In this document: piece after piece, positions 9,841 to 18,897 of the stretch
How the letters are laid out: each line of letters starts with the position of its first letter
Numbering within the stretch: the stretch's first letter is position 1
Assembly (NCBI RefSeq): GCF_021582875.1
Contig: NZ_CP091138.1
Coordinates: 3,162,001 to 3,226,000, forward strand
Source: Microbacterium sp. KUDC0406
Lineage (GTDB): Bacteria; Actinomycetota; Actinomycetes; Actinomycetales; Microbacteriaceae
DNA length: 64,000 bases
Direction: 5' to 3'
Made by a program: the position numbers and the translations under genes
Notes under the pieces: generated by a model
Told to the model about the DNA's origin: nothing
The model's input: only the letters and a program-made list of their open reading frames with translations
The model's database searches: none

Positions 9841-10323
9841 CTATTCGCGGGACCAGTCGCCGGACTTGCCGCCGGACTTCGCGAGCACCTGGATGTCGGT
9901 GATCACCGCGCGGTTGTCGACCGCCTTGATCATGTCGTAGAGGGTCAGTGCGGCGACGCTCGCGGCGGTGAGCGCCTCCATCTCGACCCCGGTGACGCCG
10001 TTGGTCACGGCGGTCGCAACGATGCGCACGCGGTCGTGACCGGGCTCGAGATCGACGGCGAGCTTCGTGAGCGGCAGCGGGTGACACAGCGGGATCAGGT
10101 TCGAGGTCTGCTTGGCGCCCATGATGCCGGCCAGGCGAGCGGTGCCCAGTGCCTCCCCCTTGGGCAGCGTGCCGTCGGCGATCGCGGCCACGACCTCGGG
10201 CGTGGTGATGAGCACGGCCTGTGCCTTGGCCTCACGGCGGGTGACCGCCTTCGCGGTCACGTCGACCATGTGCGCCGAGCCGTCGGCGCGCAGGTGGGTG
10301 AGCTTCGGCTCGGTCTCAGTCAT
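9841..10323 (-). CDS. moaC: Cyclic pyranopterin monophosphate synthase
   Basis: Together with MoaA it converts GTP to cyclic pyranopterin monophosphate, the first committed step of molybdenum cofactor synthesis. The 160-residue protein starts [15 protein letters not shown] and carries [43 protein letters not shown] and YDMIKAVDN, all core MoaC motifs. ATG 10323 lies 8 bp inside the 3' end of moeA, so the two are translationally coupled (order moaD-moeA-moaC on the minus strand). The frame is intact. Confidence 0.95.
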   Translation of the reverse strand: MTETEPKLTHLRADGSAHMVDVTAKAVTRREAKAQAVLITTPEVVAAIADGTLPKGEALGTARLAGIMGAKQTSNLIPLCHPLPLTKLAVDLEPGHDRVRIVATAVTNGVTGVEMEALTAASVAALTLYDMIKAVDNRAVITDIQVLAKSGGKSGDWSRE

Positions 10324-11607
10324 CGATCCTCCAGTAGTCGACCTCGGCGCCGGCGGGCAGGGAGTCCACCCCGACCGGAAGGTGCACCAGCGCGTTCGCG
10401 GTGGCGTACGCGTGCAGCAGGTGGGAGCTCGGCGCGCCGACCTCGATGCTGCCGTCCGGATGCACCGTGCCGCGCCGCACCTGATGCTTCGCGGCCGGCG
10501 ACGTGACGGCATGTGCGAGCACGCCGCGCTCGGTGCGGCGGTGCGCCGGCAGCCCGGCGAATCCGCGCAGCAGCGGGCGCAGGAACAGTTCGAAGGAGAT
10601 CAGCGCCGACACGGGGTTGCCCGGAAACGCCAGTACCGGCATCCGTCTCCCGCTCGGCAACGCGGCCGTGCCGAGGCCCTGCGGGCCGCCCGGCTGCATC
10701 GCGACGGGCCCGAACTCCACGCCGAGCGGCGCGAGCGCGTCGCGCACGACCTCGAAGGCGCCGGCGCTGACACCGCCGGTCGTCACGACCAGGTCGACAT
10801 CCGGATGCTGCTCGATCGCGTCCACGACCGCCGCGGCGTCGTCCGGTGCCGACGCGGTCACGGCGGTCGCGTCCCCGGCCGTGACGGCCGCCGCCATCAT
10901 CGCCGAATTGGAGTCGTAGATCGCACCGCTGTCCGCGACCGGATCGAGACGGATGCCCGGCATCCGCAGCTCGTGTCCGGTGGAGAGCACTGAGTACGCG
11001 GACCGGATCCTGCACGCGCACGAGCGGCACGCCCGCGGCCGCGAGCGAGCCGAGCTGCGCCGGTCCCAGCCGGGTGCCGGCGGTCAACAGCGGCGCGCCC
11101 TCCTGGATGTCGGTGCCGACGGACCGCACGAAGGTGCCGGCCTTGACAGGCGCACGGAACGCGACGGTCGTGCCCTCCGGGGCGTCGTGCGCACCGCCTC
11201 CGATGCCGACGAAGTGCGCGGGGTCGCACTGCTCGATCGGCACCACGGCATCCGCGCCGTCCGGCACGGCGGCGCCGGTCATGACAGGGGAGGCCGTACC
11301 AGGAGTGAGCGTGCCGACCGGATCGCCCGCGGCGCTGGTCGGCCCGACCGGCAGGCGCACGGGCTTGTCAACGGATGCCGACGGCGAGATCTGCCGCGCG
11401 CACGGCGTAGCCGTCCATCTGAGAGTTCGCGAAGCGGGGGAGCGAGACCGGAGAGGTCACGTCCTCGGCGAGGAGGCGGCCCAGCGGAAAGTTCTCCGGA
11501 TCGACGGGCCAGATGCCGGAGCGGGCCGGATCAGCCAGCCGCTCAGCGAGCGGTGCGAGCAGCTCCGCCGCCGCGGCGGCGTGCTCGAGGTGCGTGCGCA
11601 CGGTCAT
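10316..11607 (-). CDS. moeA: Molybdopterin molybdenumtransferase (two frameshifts)
   Basis: Inserts molybdate into adenylated molybdopterin. The parts lie in three frames. The N-terminus, [29 protein letters not shown], runs from 11607. The middle, [25 protein letters not shown]-like, reads from about 11380. The C-terminal MoCF-fold region, [24 protein letters not shown] and [19 protein letters not shown], reads from about 10990 to 10316. Rejoining them gives about 430 residues, the family size. The shifts sit near 11385 and 10992. The start ATG overlaps the moaD stop (ATGA). All functional motifs remain recognisable, so error is more likely than decay. Confidence 0.9.
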
Positions 11608-11852
11608 CCGCCCGCGAACGGCGGCAGCACGTCGACGCTCGCCGAGATCGGGGAGGCGGGATCGCGGCGGACGACCCCGTCGACGAGGAACGACCCTGAG
11701 CGCAGCACCTTCTCCATCGCAGTGCCGTAGCGCTCCTGCAGGGCGTCGCGCAGCGCGCCGACGGTCGCGCCGGCGTCGAGATCGAGCTGCTCCTGCTCGC
11801 AGCCCGCGGCATCTGCCGCCGCCGCGAAGTACCGCACCGTCACCATCGCCAT
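11604..11852 (-). CDS. moaD: Molybdopterin synthase sulfur carrier subunit
   Basis: Ubiquitin-like carrier whose C-terminal Gly-Gly is adenylated and thiocarboxylated to donate sulfur to molybdopterin. The protein of about 82 residues (MAMVTVRYFAAAADAAG) has the beta-grasp pattern and ends PPFAGG, the essential di-glycine. Start ATG 11852 is preferred over upstream in-frame codons because the family begins here; ATG 11846 is also possible. It overlaps moeA (ATGA) and is divergent from moeZ, which would activate it. Confidence 0.92.
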   Translation of the reverse strand: MAMVTVRYFAAAADAAGCEQEQLDLDAGATVGALRDALQERYGTAMEKVLRSGSFLVDGVVRRDPASPISASVDVLPPFAGG

Positions 11853-11931
11853 GTCTCCCATGCTACCCGCGATGCGGAATCCAGCATCCGAGTGGTGGAA
11901 GGGAATATCCGCCTGACGGACAGCGAAAGCG

Positions 11932-11937
11932 TACACT
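11932..11937 (+). promoter_or_regulatory. -10 box for leaderless moeZ
   Basis: TACACT lies 6 nt before the moeZ ATG at 11944, leaving no room for a leader or ribosome site. The same geometry recurs at several genes in this window. Confidence 0.6.
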
Positions 11938-11943
11938 GGTACC

Positions 11944-13098
11944 ATGTCTCCGCTCGTCGAGCCGGGTCCGCCGCTGGACCCCGATCGGGTCTCCCGCTAC
12001 AGCCGTCAGCTCATGCTGCCCGGGTTCGGCGAGAGCGCGCAGCGGCGGCTGCAGAGCGCCCGGGTGCTGGTGATCGGCGCCGGCGGGCTCGGCAGCGCAG
12101 TCGTCCCGTCGCTGGCTGCGGCCGGCATCGGCACGATCGGGATCATCGACGACGATGACGTCGAACTGTCCAACCTGCATCGTCAGCTCAGCCACGGCGT
12201 CGCCGACATCGGCAGGCCCAAGGTGGACTCGCTCGCAGAGACGGTCGCCGCGATCGACCCGGAATGCCGGGTGATCACCTATTCGATGCGGGTGCGCAGC
12301 CCGCAGCTGAATCTGATCATGAACGGCGCCGAGCGGTGGGATCTGCTGATCGACGGCAGCGACAACTTCCCCACCCGCTACCTGACGAACGATGTGTCGG
12401 TGCTCGAGAGCATTCCTCTCGTCTGGGGTTCGATCCTGCGGTTCCACGGCCAGGTCGGTGTCTCGTGGCAGGGACACGGCCCGACCTATCGTGATCTGTT
12501 CCCCGCACCTCCGCCCGCGGACGAGGCGCTGTCGTGCGAACTGGGCGGAGTGCTGCCGACGCTGTGCACCGCCATCGGTTCGTTCATGGCGACCGAGGCG
12601 ATCAAGCTGATCACCGGCATCGGCGAGCCGCTGCTCGGCAGGGTGCTGTTCTACGACGCGCTGACAGCGCGCACCCGCGAGATCCCGTACGGCGCATCTG
12701 ACGACGCTCCTGAGATCACCGAGCTGATCGACTACGACCTGTTCTGCGGAATGCAGGACGACGATGACCTGGCATCCGTCTCGGCTGCCGAGCTGCTCGG
12801 TCGCCTCCGTGCCGGCGAGCAGCTGCGCCTGCTGGACGTGCGCGAGCCGCACGAGGCCGACGGCCGCCGCATCGACGGCAGCACGCTGCTGCCCATCGGC
12901 GACCTGCGTGGTGGTGCGCAGCCGGATGCCGGAGACGGGACCCTCGTGGTCTACTGCGAGAAGGATCCGCGGTCGCGCAGCGCCGCGCGCATCCTGCTCG
13001 AGAGCGGCGTCGACGACGTGGTCTACCTCGCCGGCGGCATCCAGGCCTTCGCTTCTGTCGGCGGCGACACCGTATCCAGCGTGCGGGAGGCACTGTGA
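11944..13098 (+). CDS. moeZ: Molybdopterin-synthase adenylyltransferase/sulfurtransferase (MoeZ type)
   Basis: Activates MoaD by adenylation and transfers sulfur to it. The 384-residue fusion has an E1-like domain (VIGAGGLGSAVVP, then DDDDVELSNLHRQ; residues about 25-260) and a C-terminal rhodanese domain (about 280-380) with the Cys loop YCEKDPRSRSA. The zinc CxxC pairs of E. coli MoeB are missing: the segment reads TYRDLFPAPPP, as in mycobacterial MoeZ. The Cys in LSCELGGVLP is retained. It may also serve other sulfur carriers (thiamine or cysteine pathways). It starts leaderless and overlaps moaE by GTGA at its end. Confidence 0.92.
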   Translation: MSPLVEPGPPLDPDRVSRYSRQLMLPGFGESAQRRLQSARVLVIGAGGLGSAVVPSLAAAGIGTIGIIDDDDVELSNLHRQLSHGVADIGRPKVDSLAETVAAIDPECRVITYSMRVRSPQLNLIMNGAERWDLLIDGSDNFPTRYLTNDVSVLESIPLVWGSILRFHGQVGVSWQGHGPTYRDLFPAPPPADEALSCELGGVLPTLCTAIGSFMATEAIKLITGIGEPLLGRVLFYDALTARTREIPYGASDDAPEITELIDYDLFCGMQDDDDLASVSAAELLGRLRAGEQLRLLDVREPHEADGRRIDGSTLLPIGDLRGGAQPDAGDGTLVVYCEKDPRSRSAARILLESGVDDVVYLAGGIQAFASVGGDTVSSVREAL

Positions 13099-13501
13099 CT
13101 TTCGACCTGATCTCCGAGACCCCCTCGACGAGGCGGCCATCCGGCGGGCCGTCGAGGCCGATGCCAGCGGCGCGGTCGTGATGTTCTGCGGTGTGGTGCG
13201 TGATCATGACGGCGGAAGGCCGGTCAGGTCGCTGGACTACCGCGCGCACCCGGACGCGGCGCGCTTCCTCGAGGCGTGCGTCACCCGGATCCGCGAGGAG
13301 ACGGGGTTCGCGGTGGCGGCATCGCACCGCGTGGGAGACCTGCGCGTCGGCGATGTGGCGCTGTTCGCCGCGGCATCCGCCCCGCACCGTGCCGAGGCGT
13401 TCGACGCGTGCGAGCGCCTGGTCGAGATCATCAAGCACGAGGTGCCGATCTGGAAGCGCCAGCACTACGACGACGGCGTCTCGGAGTGGGTCGGGCTCTG
13501 A
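13095..13501 (+). CDS. moaE: Molybdopterin synthase catalytic subunit (frameshift)
   Basis: Large subunit that converts cPMP to molybdopterin with thiocarboxylated MoaD. The start GTG 13095 overlaps the moeZ stop and reads MTFDLISETP. Then one C is missing in the run near 13120, after which LDEAAIRRAVEADASGAVVMFCGVVRDHDGG follows in the next frame (read as two adjoining parts). Further on come ASHRVGDLRVGDVAL and the catalytic Lys region KHEVPIWKRQHY. The restored length is about 135 residues, normal for MoaE. It is convergent with moaA, with 7 bp between the two stops. Confidence 0.9.
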
Positions 13502-13508
13502 CCGGGCC

Positions 13509-14603
13509 TCAGCCCCCGATGTAGCTCATCTCGATGCGCTTGCGGTGCTCGCGCAGTTCTGGCGTGAGGCTGGAGCGGATCTCGGAGTAGCGGTCCTCGC
13601 GGGCACCCAGATGGATGCCATCGCGGTGGACAGCTCGTCATCGGATGCTCCGCCGCGCAGCAGCGCGCGCAGGTCGTGCCCCTCCGAGGCGAACAGGCAG
13701 GTGAACAGCCTGCCCTCGGTGGAGATGCGCGCGCGGTTGCAGGTTCCGCAGAAGGCGTTCGTCACGCTGGAGATCAGGCCGATCTCGCCGGTACCGTCGG
13801 CGTACCGCCAACGCTTGGCCGTCTCGCCGTGCACCGCCTCGTCGAGTGGCTCGAGCGGGAACACCTCATTGATACGTGCCACGACCTCGGACGACGGCAC
13901 GACCTCATCGAGCGACCAGCCGTTGGTGTTGCCCACGTCCATGTACTCGATGAACCGCAGCGTGTACGGCGTGCCCTTGAACCGGCGGGCCATGTCGACG
14001 ATCTCGCCGTCGTTGAGTCCGCGCTTGACGACCATGTTCAGCCGGATCGGCCCGAGGCCCGCCTCGTGTGCGGCATCGATGCCGGTCAGCACACGGTCGA
14101 CCGGGAACCGCACGTCGTTCATCCTCTGGAACAGCTCGTCGTCGAGGGAGTCCACCGACACGGTCACCCTGGTGAGGCCGGCAGCCTTCAGCGCCGCAGC
14201 CTTGACCGCCAGTGCGGAACCGTTCGTGGTCAAGGCGATGTCGAGCGGGTCGCCTTCGGGCGTGCGCAGCTCGGCGAGCTGCGCGATGAGCTCCTCGATG
14301 CCGCCGGCGCAGCAGCGGCTCGCCCCCGGTGAGGCGGATCTTGTGCACGCCATGGGCCGCGGAGATCCTTGCGATGCGGGTGATCTCCTCGAAAGAGAGC
14401 AGTTCATTCCGATCGAGGAATGCGTAGTCGCGACCGAATACTTCTTTGGGCATGCAGTACACGCAGCGGAAGTTGCAGCGGTCGGTGACCGAGATCCGCA
14501 GGTCGCGCAGCGGGCGGCGGAAGCGGTCGGTGAGGGCGATGGGCATGCCGGTGGACGGCAGCCTCGCGGCGCCGCTCGGCCCGTCGATGCGCGTGATCGT
14601 CAT
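13509..14603 (-). CDS. moaA: GTP 3',8-cyclase (two frameshifts)
   Basis: Radical-SAM enzyme that starts cofactor synthesis from GTP. The N-terminal cluster motif is [14 protein letters not shown] (CxxxCxxC), followed by [11 protein letters not shown]. The C-terminal cluster has [20 protein letters not shown] one-base shift near 14306 joins GEPLLRR to [12 protein letters not shown]. Another near 13602 gives [14 protein letters not shown] and the ending MSYIGG, whose Gly-Gly tail is needed for activity. The total is 364 residues. The start is ATG 14603 after GGGGG. The gene is read alone on the minus strand, away from modC. Confidence 0.92.
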
Positions 14604-14688
14604 CCGTCACCCCCTTACGGATCGCAACGGTAGCACCGCTTGGTGGATGTCGGATGCGCCGGCGGCCGGATCTTCTCCGCCGGGCGGG

Positions 14689-15771
14689 TCAGGCCCGGCG
14701 CACCGAGACGTCGTCGGGATGCACGGTGAAGCGCAGACGCACTCCCGGGGCGACGCCGGCGGCGACGGCCACGGTTGACGGGCAGTCCACCGCGATCTCC
14801 GGATGCTCCACGGTGCGCAGCCGCATGCCGCCGGGCAACGGTTCGAGCGTCACGACGGTGCCCTCCCACGCGTTCGAACCGACGGATGCTGCGGATGCCG
14901 GGGCATCGGCTCGCTGTATCCGTACGGAGCCAGGCGCGAACGCGACGGTCCCGGCGGCTCCCGTCGGCACGGCATCGCCGATGCCGCACCAGAGGATGTC
15001 ATCACCGCGAACTGTGTCGTCCGCGGAACCGTCTCCCGACACCAGGTTCACCCCGGCCAGCGCGGCGACGAACGTCGACCGAGGATGCCCCAGCACCTCC
15101 GTGGTCGGGCCCTCCTGCACGATCCGGCCGTCGTGCACGATCGCGGTCCGCGCGGCGAGCACGACCGCGTCGAGCGGGTCGTGCGTGACCAGGACCAGCG
15201 GGATGCCGGCGCTGTCGCGCTGCTCGGCCACCAGCCGTCGCGCCTGGGAAGCGGTCTCGACGTCGAGCGCGGCGAACGGCTCGTCGAGCAGCAGCGCGTC
15301 CGGTCGCGCTGCGAGCGCCCGCGCCAGCGCGACGCGCTGCTGCTGCCCACCGGAGAGCTGCGCGGGCCGGTGCGGGGCGAGGTCGCCGAGGCCGACCCGA
15401 TCGAGCCAGCCCTTCGCATCCCGGCGCGCTGCCGCGGAAGACACCCCTTGGGCGCGTGGACCGAACGCGACGTTCTCGAGGGCGGACAGATGCGGGAAGA
15501 GCAGCGCGCGCTGGCCGAGCAGGCCGACGCGGCGCTGTGCCGGCGGCACGTGCACGGCGCGGCCGCCGGCAGCCGTGTCGTCGAGCATCCGTCCGTCGAG
15601 CGCGATGCGCCCGTCGTCGATCGGCAGGTGCCCGGCGAGCGCGGCGAGCAGCGTGGACTTGCCGGAGCCGTTGGGTCCGAGCACGGCGAGCACCTCGCCG
15701 GGCGCAGCATCCAGCGCCATGTCCACGTGGAACACGCCGGCACGTGCCCGAAAGTCGGCGGAGAGCGTCAT
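14689..15771 (-). CDS. modC: Molybdate ABC transporter ATP-binding protein
   Basis: Powers molybdate uptake with ModB and ModA. The 360-residue protein begins MTLSADFRARAG at 15771. It has Walker A GPNGSGKST (about 40), the signature LSGGQQQRVALARAL (about 140), Walker B ALLLDEPFAALD and the switch His in LVTHDPLDAV, then a C-terminal TOBE-like domain from about 280 (GTVAFAPGSVRI). Longer in-frame starts upstream are rejected because they run through a tandem repeat and lack family similarity. modB lies upstream; about 150 bp of repeat-containing DNA separates them. Confidence 0.9.
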   Translation of the reverse strand: MTLSADFRARAGVFHVDMALDAAPGEVLAVLGPNGSGKSTLLAALAGHLPIDDGRIALDGRMLDDTAAGGRAVHVPPAQRRVGLLGQRALLFPHLSALENVAFGPRAQGVSSAAARRDAKGWLDRVGLGDLAPHRPAQLSGGQQQRVALARALAARPDALLLDEPFAALDVETASQARRLVAEQRDSAGIPLVLVTHDPLDAVVLAARTAIVHDGRIVQEGPTTEVLGHPRSTFVAALAGVNLVSGDGSADDTVRGDDILWCGIGDAVPTGAAGTVAFAPGSVRIQRADAPASAASVGSNAWEGTVVTLEPLPGGMRLRTVEHPEIAVDCPSTVAVAAGVAPGVRLRFTVHPDDVSVRRA

Positions 15772-15782
15772 CGAGCGCCTCC

Positions 15783-15839
15783 GACCCGCGCCGAGCGAAC
15801 CAGGCGCCGCCGACGGAACCACGTGCCGTCGAGTGAACC
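15783..15839. repeat. Three imperfect tandem 19-bp units between modB and modC
   Basis: Units at 15783-15801, 15802-15820 and 15821-15839 each end in GAACC and share a GCCGnCGnnnGAACC core. They sit in a 156-bp stretch that separates modB and modC, where a 51-codon ORF (15768-15923) links the two by ATGA overlaps but does not look like protein. This is probably a local expansion or an insertion into the modB-modC junction. Confidence 0.6.
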
Positions 15840-15919
15840 ACCTGCGGACGTCGATACCTCGTGCACTCGTCGGGTGCTCTCGGCCTGCGAAGCGGGCGGG
15901 CGAGATTCTGCCGTGAGCG

Positions 15920-16752
15920 TCATCGCACCGCATCCGCTCGCCAGCCGCGCATCAGCACGAGCACCGCGATCGCGACCAGGATGAGCATCAGTGAGAGGGC
16001 GATCGCGGTGTCCTCCCCGACGCCCGCGCCGTTGAACGCCGTGTAGATCGCGAGCGGCATGGTGCGCGTGACCCCGCGGCGTTGCCGGCGAACAGGGCGG
16101 TCGCCCCGAACTCGCCGAGTGCCCGGGCGAAGCACAGCACCGTGCCCGCGATGAGGCCGGGGGCGACCAGCGGCAGGGTCACCCGGCGGAACACCGTGAA
16201 CTGCCGAGCGCCGAGCGTCGCCGCCACCAGTTCGTGCGCGTCGCCGCCGGTGCGCAGGGAGCCTTCGACCGAGATCACCAGGAACGGCATCGCGACGAAC
16301 GTCTGCGCGATCACGACGGCGGCGGTCGTGAACGGGATGCGGATGCCGATCTCGCCGAGCAGATCGCCGAGCACGCTCTGCCGCCCGAGCAGGGAGAGCA
16401 GCGCGATGCCGCCCACGAGCGGCGGGAGCACGAGCGGCAGGGTGGTCAGGGTGCGCAGCACCGCGGCCAGCCAACCCGGAGCCCTGGCGATGAGGATCGC
16501 GAGCGGCACGCCGAGCAGCAGGCACAGCGCAGTCGCGATCGCCGCCGTCGAGAGCGACAGGACGAGCGCCTGCAGCGCGGCATCCGACGTGATCGCCGCC
16601 GGCACGCCCGCCCAGTCGAGCCGGGTGAGGAGGGCTACGAAGGGCAGCACCAGCAACGCCGTGCCCAGTGTCGCAGGCACGATCAGCCACACGGGAAGCC
16701 GTCGGCCGGCCCCGAAATCAACCGGGTTAATCGGGCCATCGACCGTGCTCAT
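15920..16752 (-). CDS. modB: Molybdate ABC transporter permease (frameshift)
   Basis: Membrane channel for molybdate. It starts MSTVDGPINPVDF at 16752. About six membrane helices follow (LIVPATLGTALLVLPF, LVLSLSTAAIATALCLLLG, LVLPPLVGGIALLSLL and others). The ATPase-docking EAA-like loop is ELVAATLGARQFTVFRRVTLP. Near 16073 one G is missing: the sequence leaves frame after FAGNAAG and continues correctly as VTRTMPLAIYTAFNG to the stop at 15920. The restored length is about 277 residues. It lies between modA and modC in a minus-strand operon. Confidence 0.9.
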
Positions 16753-16876
16753 GACGCCTCGCCTCCGAACGTCGCGCGTCCCACGGGACCCTCGAGGCGG
16801 GCGGACAGGGACCGGCCAGGGCCGGCCTCGCGCCGGGCTGCCAGCCGAGCCGGGCTCCGGCGTGCGGTGAGAGCAC

Positions 16877-17663
16877 TCACGGCGCCTCGAATCCGAACTC
16901 CGCGAGCACTGCGCGGCCCTTCGCGCCGGTGATGAAGTCCACGAACGCAGCGGCCGCCTCGGGGTTCGGGGCATCCTTCAGCGCAGCGATCGGGTACACG
17001 TTCGTCGCGGCATCCGCCCCGTCGATCGGGGTGCCCTGCACCGCCGGAGCCGGCGGCCTTGACGTCGGTCACGTACACGAGCCCGGCATCCGCCTCGCCG
17101 CTGGAGACCTTGGTGAGCACGGCGGTGACGTTCTGCTCCTCGCTGGCCGGCGTGAGGGTCACGCCGGCGTTCTTCAGCAGCGTCTGAGAGGCAGTGCCGC
17201 AGGGCACCTCGGGTGCGCACAGCACGACCGTGAGGTCCTCCGCCGTCAGCGACGCCAGATCGGTGATCCCCTTCGGGTTGCCCGGCGCCGTCACGATCTG
17301 CATGACGTTGGCGGCGAAGTCCACCGGGTCGGCGGCGAGCCCGGCATCCGTGACCTTCGCCATGTTCTTCTCGTCCGCCGAGGCGAAGACGTCGGCCGGC
17401 GCCCCGCCGATCAGCTGGGTGGCGAGCACCGACGAGCCGTCGTAGCTGATCGGCTTGACGGTGACGTCGGGGTGCTCCGCGGAGAACTCCTTCGCGAGCT
17501 CGTCGAAGGCGCCGGAGAGGGATGCCGCGGCGTAGACCGTCAGGTCGCCGGAGAGCGCATCGGCCGACGAGGACGGCGCCGCGGGCGCCGGGCCGGAGCA
17601 GCCTGCGAGCAGCAGGACGGCGGTCACGGCGATGGCGAGGATGCCGCTTCGGCGGGTGTTCAC
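16877..17663 (-). CDS. modA: Molybdate-binding lipoprotein (frameshift)
   Basis: Captures molybdate outside the membrane. It starts at GTG 17663, preceded by GGAG and overlapping the regulator stop (GTGA). A signal peptide with lipobox LLLAGC is followed by LTVYAAASLSGAFDELA, the ModA hallmark, then GGAPADVFASADEKNM and GLVYVTDVKAAGSG. A one-base shift near 17045 moves the frame to VQGTPIDGADAATNVYPIA..AFVDFITGAKGRAVL, ending FEAP at 16877. The restored length is about 261 residues. A divergent alternative ending in the uncorrected frame is low-complexity Arg-rich and not credible. Confidence 0.9.
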
Positions 17664-18067
17664 GGGGTCTCCTTGCTGGTGGCTTCGATGATGACGGTGG
17701 TGGCCTTGACGATCGCGACGCCGCGATCCCCGACCTCGAGGTGCAGGTCGCGCGCCGCCTCGGATGACATCAGCGACACCACCCGGAACGGTCCGCACTG
17801 CAGTTCGACCTGGGCCATCAACCCCTCGATCTCGACGCGGGTGACCAGGCCGACGAACCGGTTGCGGGCGCTGAGCTGCCGATCGCCGTCTTCGCTCACC
17901 CCGGCGGCGAGTACCTGCGCGTGCGCGGCCAGTTCGTCGCCCGGCACGACCTGCCGCCCTGCGGCGTCGTGCGACACCGTGAGCAGCCCGTCGCGCACCC
18001 AACGCCTCACGGTGTCGTCGCTCACTCCGAGAAGTGTCGCCGCCTCAGCGATCCGAAAATGCGTCAT
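17660..18067 (-). CDS. Molybdate-responsive HTH/TOBE regulator
   Basis: 135 residues. An N-terminal helix-turn-helix of MerR/excisionase type (AEAATLLGVSDDTVRRWVRDG, read as one helix pair) is fused to a C-terminal TOBE (Mop) molybdate-binding domain (NRFVGLVTRVEIEGLMAQVEL and GVAIVKATTVIIEA). This is the architecture of actinobacterial MopI/ModE-like regulators rather than E. coli ModE. It is the first gene of the modA-modB-modC operon, starts leaderless at ATG 18067 and overlaps modA by GTGA. It probably controls its own operon through the palindromes directly upstream. Confidence 0.85.
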   Translation of the reverse strand: MTHFRIAEAATLLGVSDDTVRRWVRDGLLTVSHDAAGRQVVPGDELAAHAQVLAAGVSEDGDRQLSARNRFVGLVTRVEIEGLMAQVELQCGPFRVVSLMSSEAARDLHLEVGDRGVAIVKATTVIIEATSKETP

Positions 18068-18074
18068 GAGAGCG

Positions 18075-18129
18075 ACTCTATCTCCGCAGATGCGGAAGCG
18101 CAAAGACGAATATCGCATCGCGGTATTCG
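18075..18129 (-). promoter_or_regulatory. Promoter and two palindromic operators of the mod operon
   Basis: On the minus strand, -35 TTGCGC (complement of 18098-18103) and -10 TAGAGT (complement of 18075-18080) are 17 bp apart and 7 nt before the start codon. CCGCA-GA-TGCGG at 18084-18095 lies inside the spacer. CGAATA...TATTCG at 18107-18129 lies just upstream of -35. The latter recalls ModE-type CG-TAT/ATA-CG boxes. Confidence 0.6.
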
Positions 18130-18308
18130 CCTTTCAAAATCGCTGGACGAGAGCGGAAACAATTGTTATGCTCATCACGCCGTCGCGCTCACGAATTGCG
18201 CCCGGCGAGAAGCACAACCTAGCGGTTCGACGTATATCTCGTGGAACGATCCGATCCGGATCCGACCCGATAAGCCGTATCACTGCGACGACAGCAAGGG
18301 AGCTCTCC

Positions 18309-18821
18309 GTGCACAGCACCGCTATATCCGATTCCGCCACTCAGGCCACGCCGGCGGAATACCTCGCCGCCGCGGTCCGCATAGCCGTGGACAACGTCCG
18401 CAACGAGGGCGGCCCGTTCGGCGCCATAGTCGTCACGGCAGATGGACAGGTCTTCGAAGGCGTCAACCGGGTGACCGCCAACCTCGATCCCTCAGCGCAC
18501 GCCGAGGTCACCGCGATACGCAACGCCTGCCAGGGGCTCGGCACCTTCGACCTCTCCGGAGCCACGCTCTACACGAGCTGCGAGCCCTGCCCGATGTGCC
18601 TCGCGACGTCGCTGTGGGCCCGGATCGACAAGGTCTACTTCGCCGCGAACCGCGACGACGCGGCAGACGCCGGCTTCGACGACGCGGTGTTCTACCGCTA
18701 CTTCGAGGGCGACGACGCCGACCGCGAGATCATGCCGGTCGCCGACATCGCCCTGCCGGCGGAGGAGCGCGTCGCGCCTTTCACCGAGTGGAGCCTCACC
18801 ACCACCCGCGTCGAGTACTGA
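18309..18821 (+). CDS. guaD: Guanine deaminase (CDA-fold)
   Basis: Converts guanine to xanthine, the substrate of the neighbouring dehydrogenase. The 170-residue protein has the cytidine-deaminase-fold zinc motifs SAHAEVTAIRNA (His and catalytic Glu) and SCEPCPMCLA (two Cys), and the purine-type sequence GGPFGAIVV as in Bacillus GuaD. Start GTG 18309 is chosen because GGGAG lies 7-11 bp upstream and the family begins shortly after; no upstream ATG fits. The 3' end is partly duplicated downstream (18842-18869). Adenine- or nucleoside-specific relatives are possible, but the location among purine genes favours guanine. Confidence 0.87.
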   Translation: MHSTAISDSATQATPAEYLAAAVRIAVDNVRNEGGPFGAIVVTADGQVFEGVNRVTANLDPSAHAEVTAIRNACQGLGTFDLSGATLYTSCEPCPMCLATSLWARIDKVYFAANRDDAADAGFDDAVFYRYFEGDDADREIMPVADIALPAEERVAPFTEWSLTTTRVEY

Positions 18822-18869
18822 CGCGTCACCGCACCACCACAACCACCCGCGTCGAGTACTGACGCGTCA
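18801..18869 (+). repeat. 41-bp tandem duplication over the guaD stop
   Basis: The last 20 bp of guaD plus 8 bp after it (18801-18828) recur exactly at 18842-18869, offset by 41 bp. The second copy again encodes TTRVEY and a stop but is outside the gene. It is a recent slip duplication. Confidence 0.85.
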
Positions 18870-18897
18870 TCGAAACGTACTGACCCTGGAGCCGAAG

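Noticed and set aside
14604..14688. Possible Moco riboswitch between moaA and modC
   Set aside because: The region is too short, and no Moco-aptamer stems could be drawn; it holds the moaA ribosome site and GC-rich hairpins only.
15768..15923. 51-codon ORF coupled by ATGA to modB and modC
   Set aside because: It consists mainly of the 19-bp tandem repeat, is Arg/Ser-rich and has no recognisable fold; treated as spacer.
18130..18308. Possible purine riboswitch before guanine deaminase
   Set aside because: The leader lacks the conserved P1-P3 purine-aptamer pattern. Only a palindrome AACAATTGTT and ordinary promoter-like AT-rich DNA are visible.
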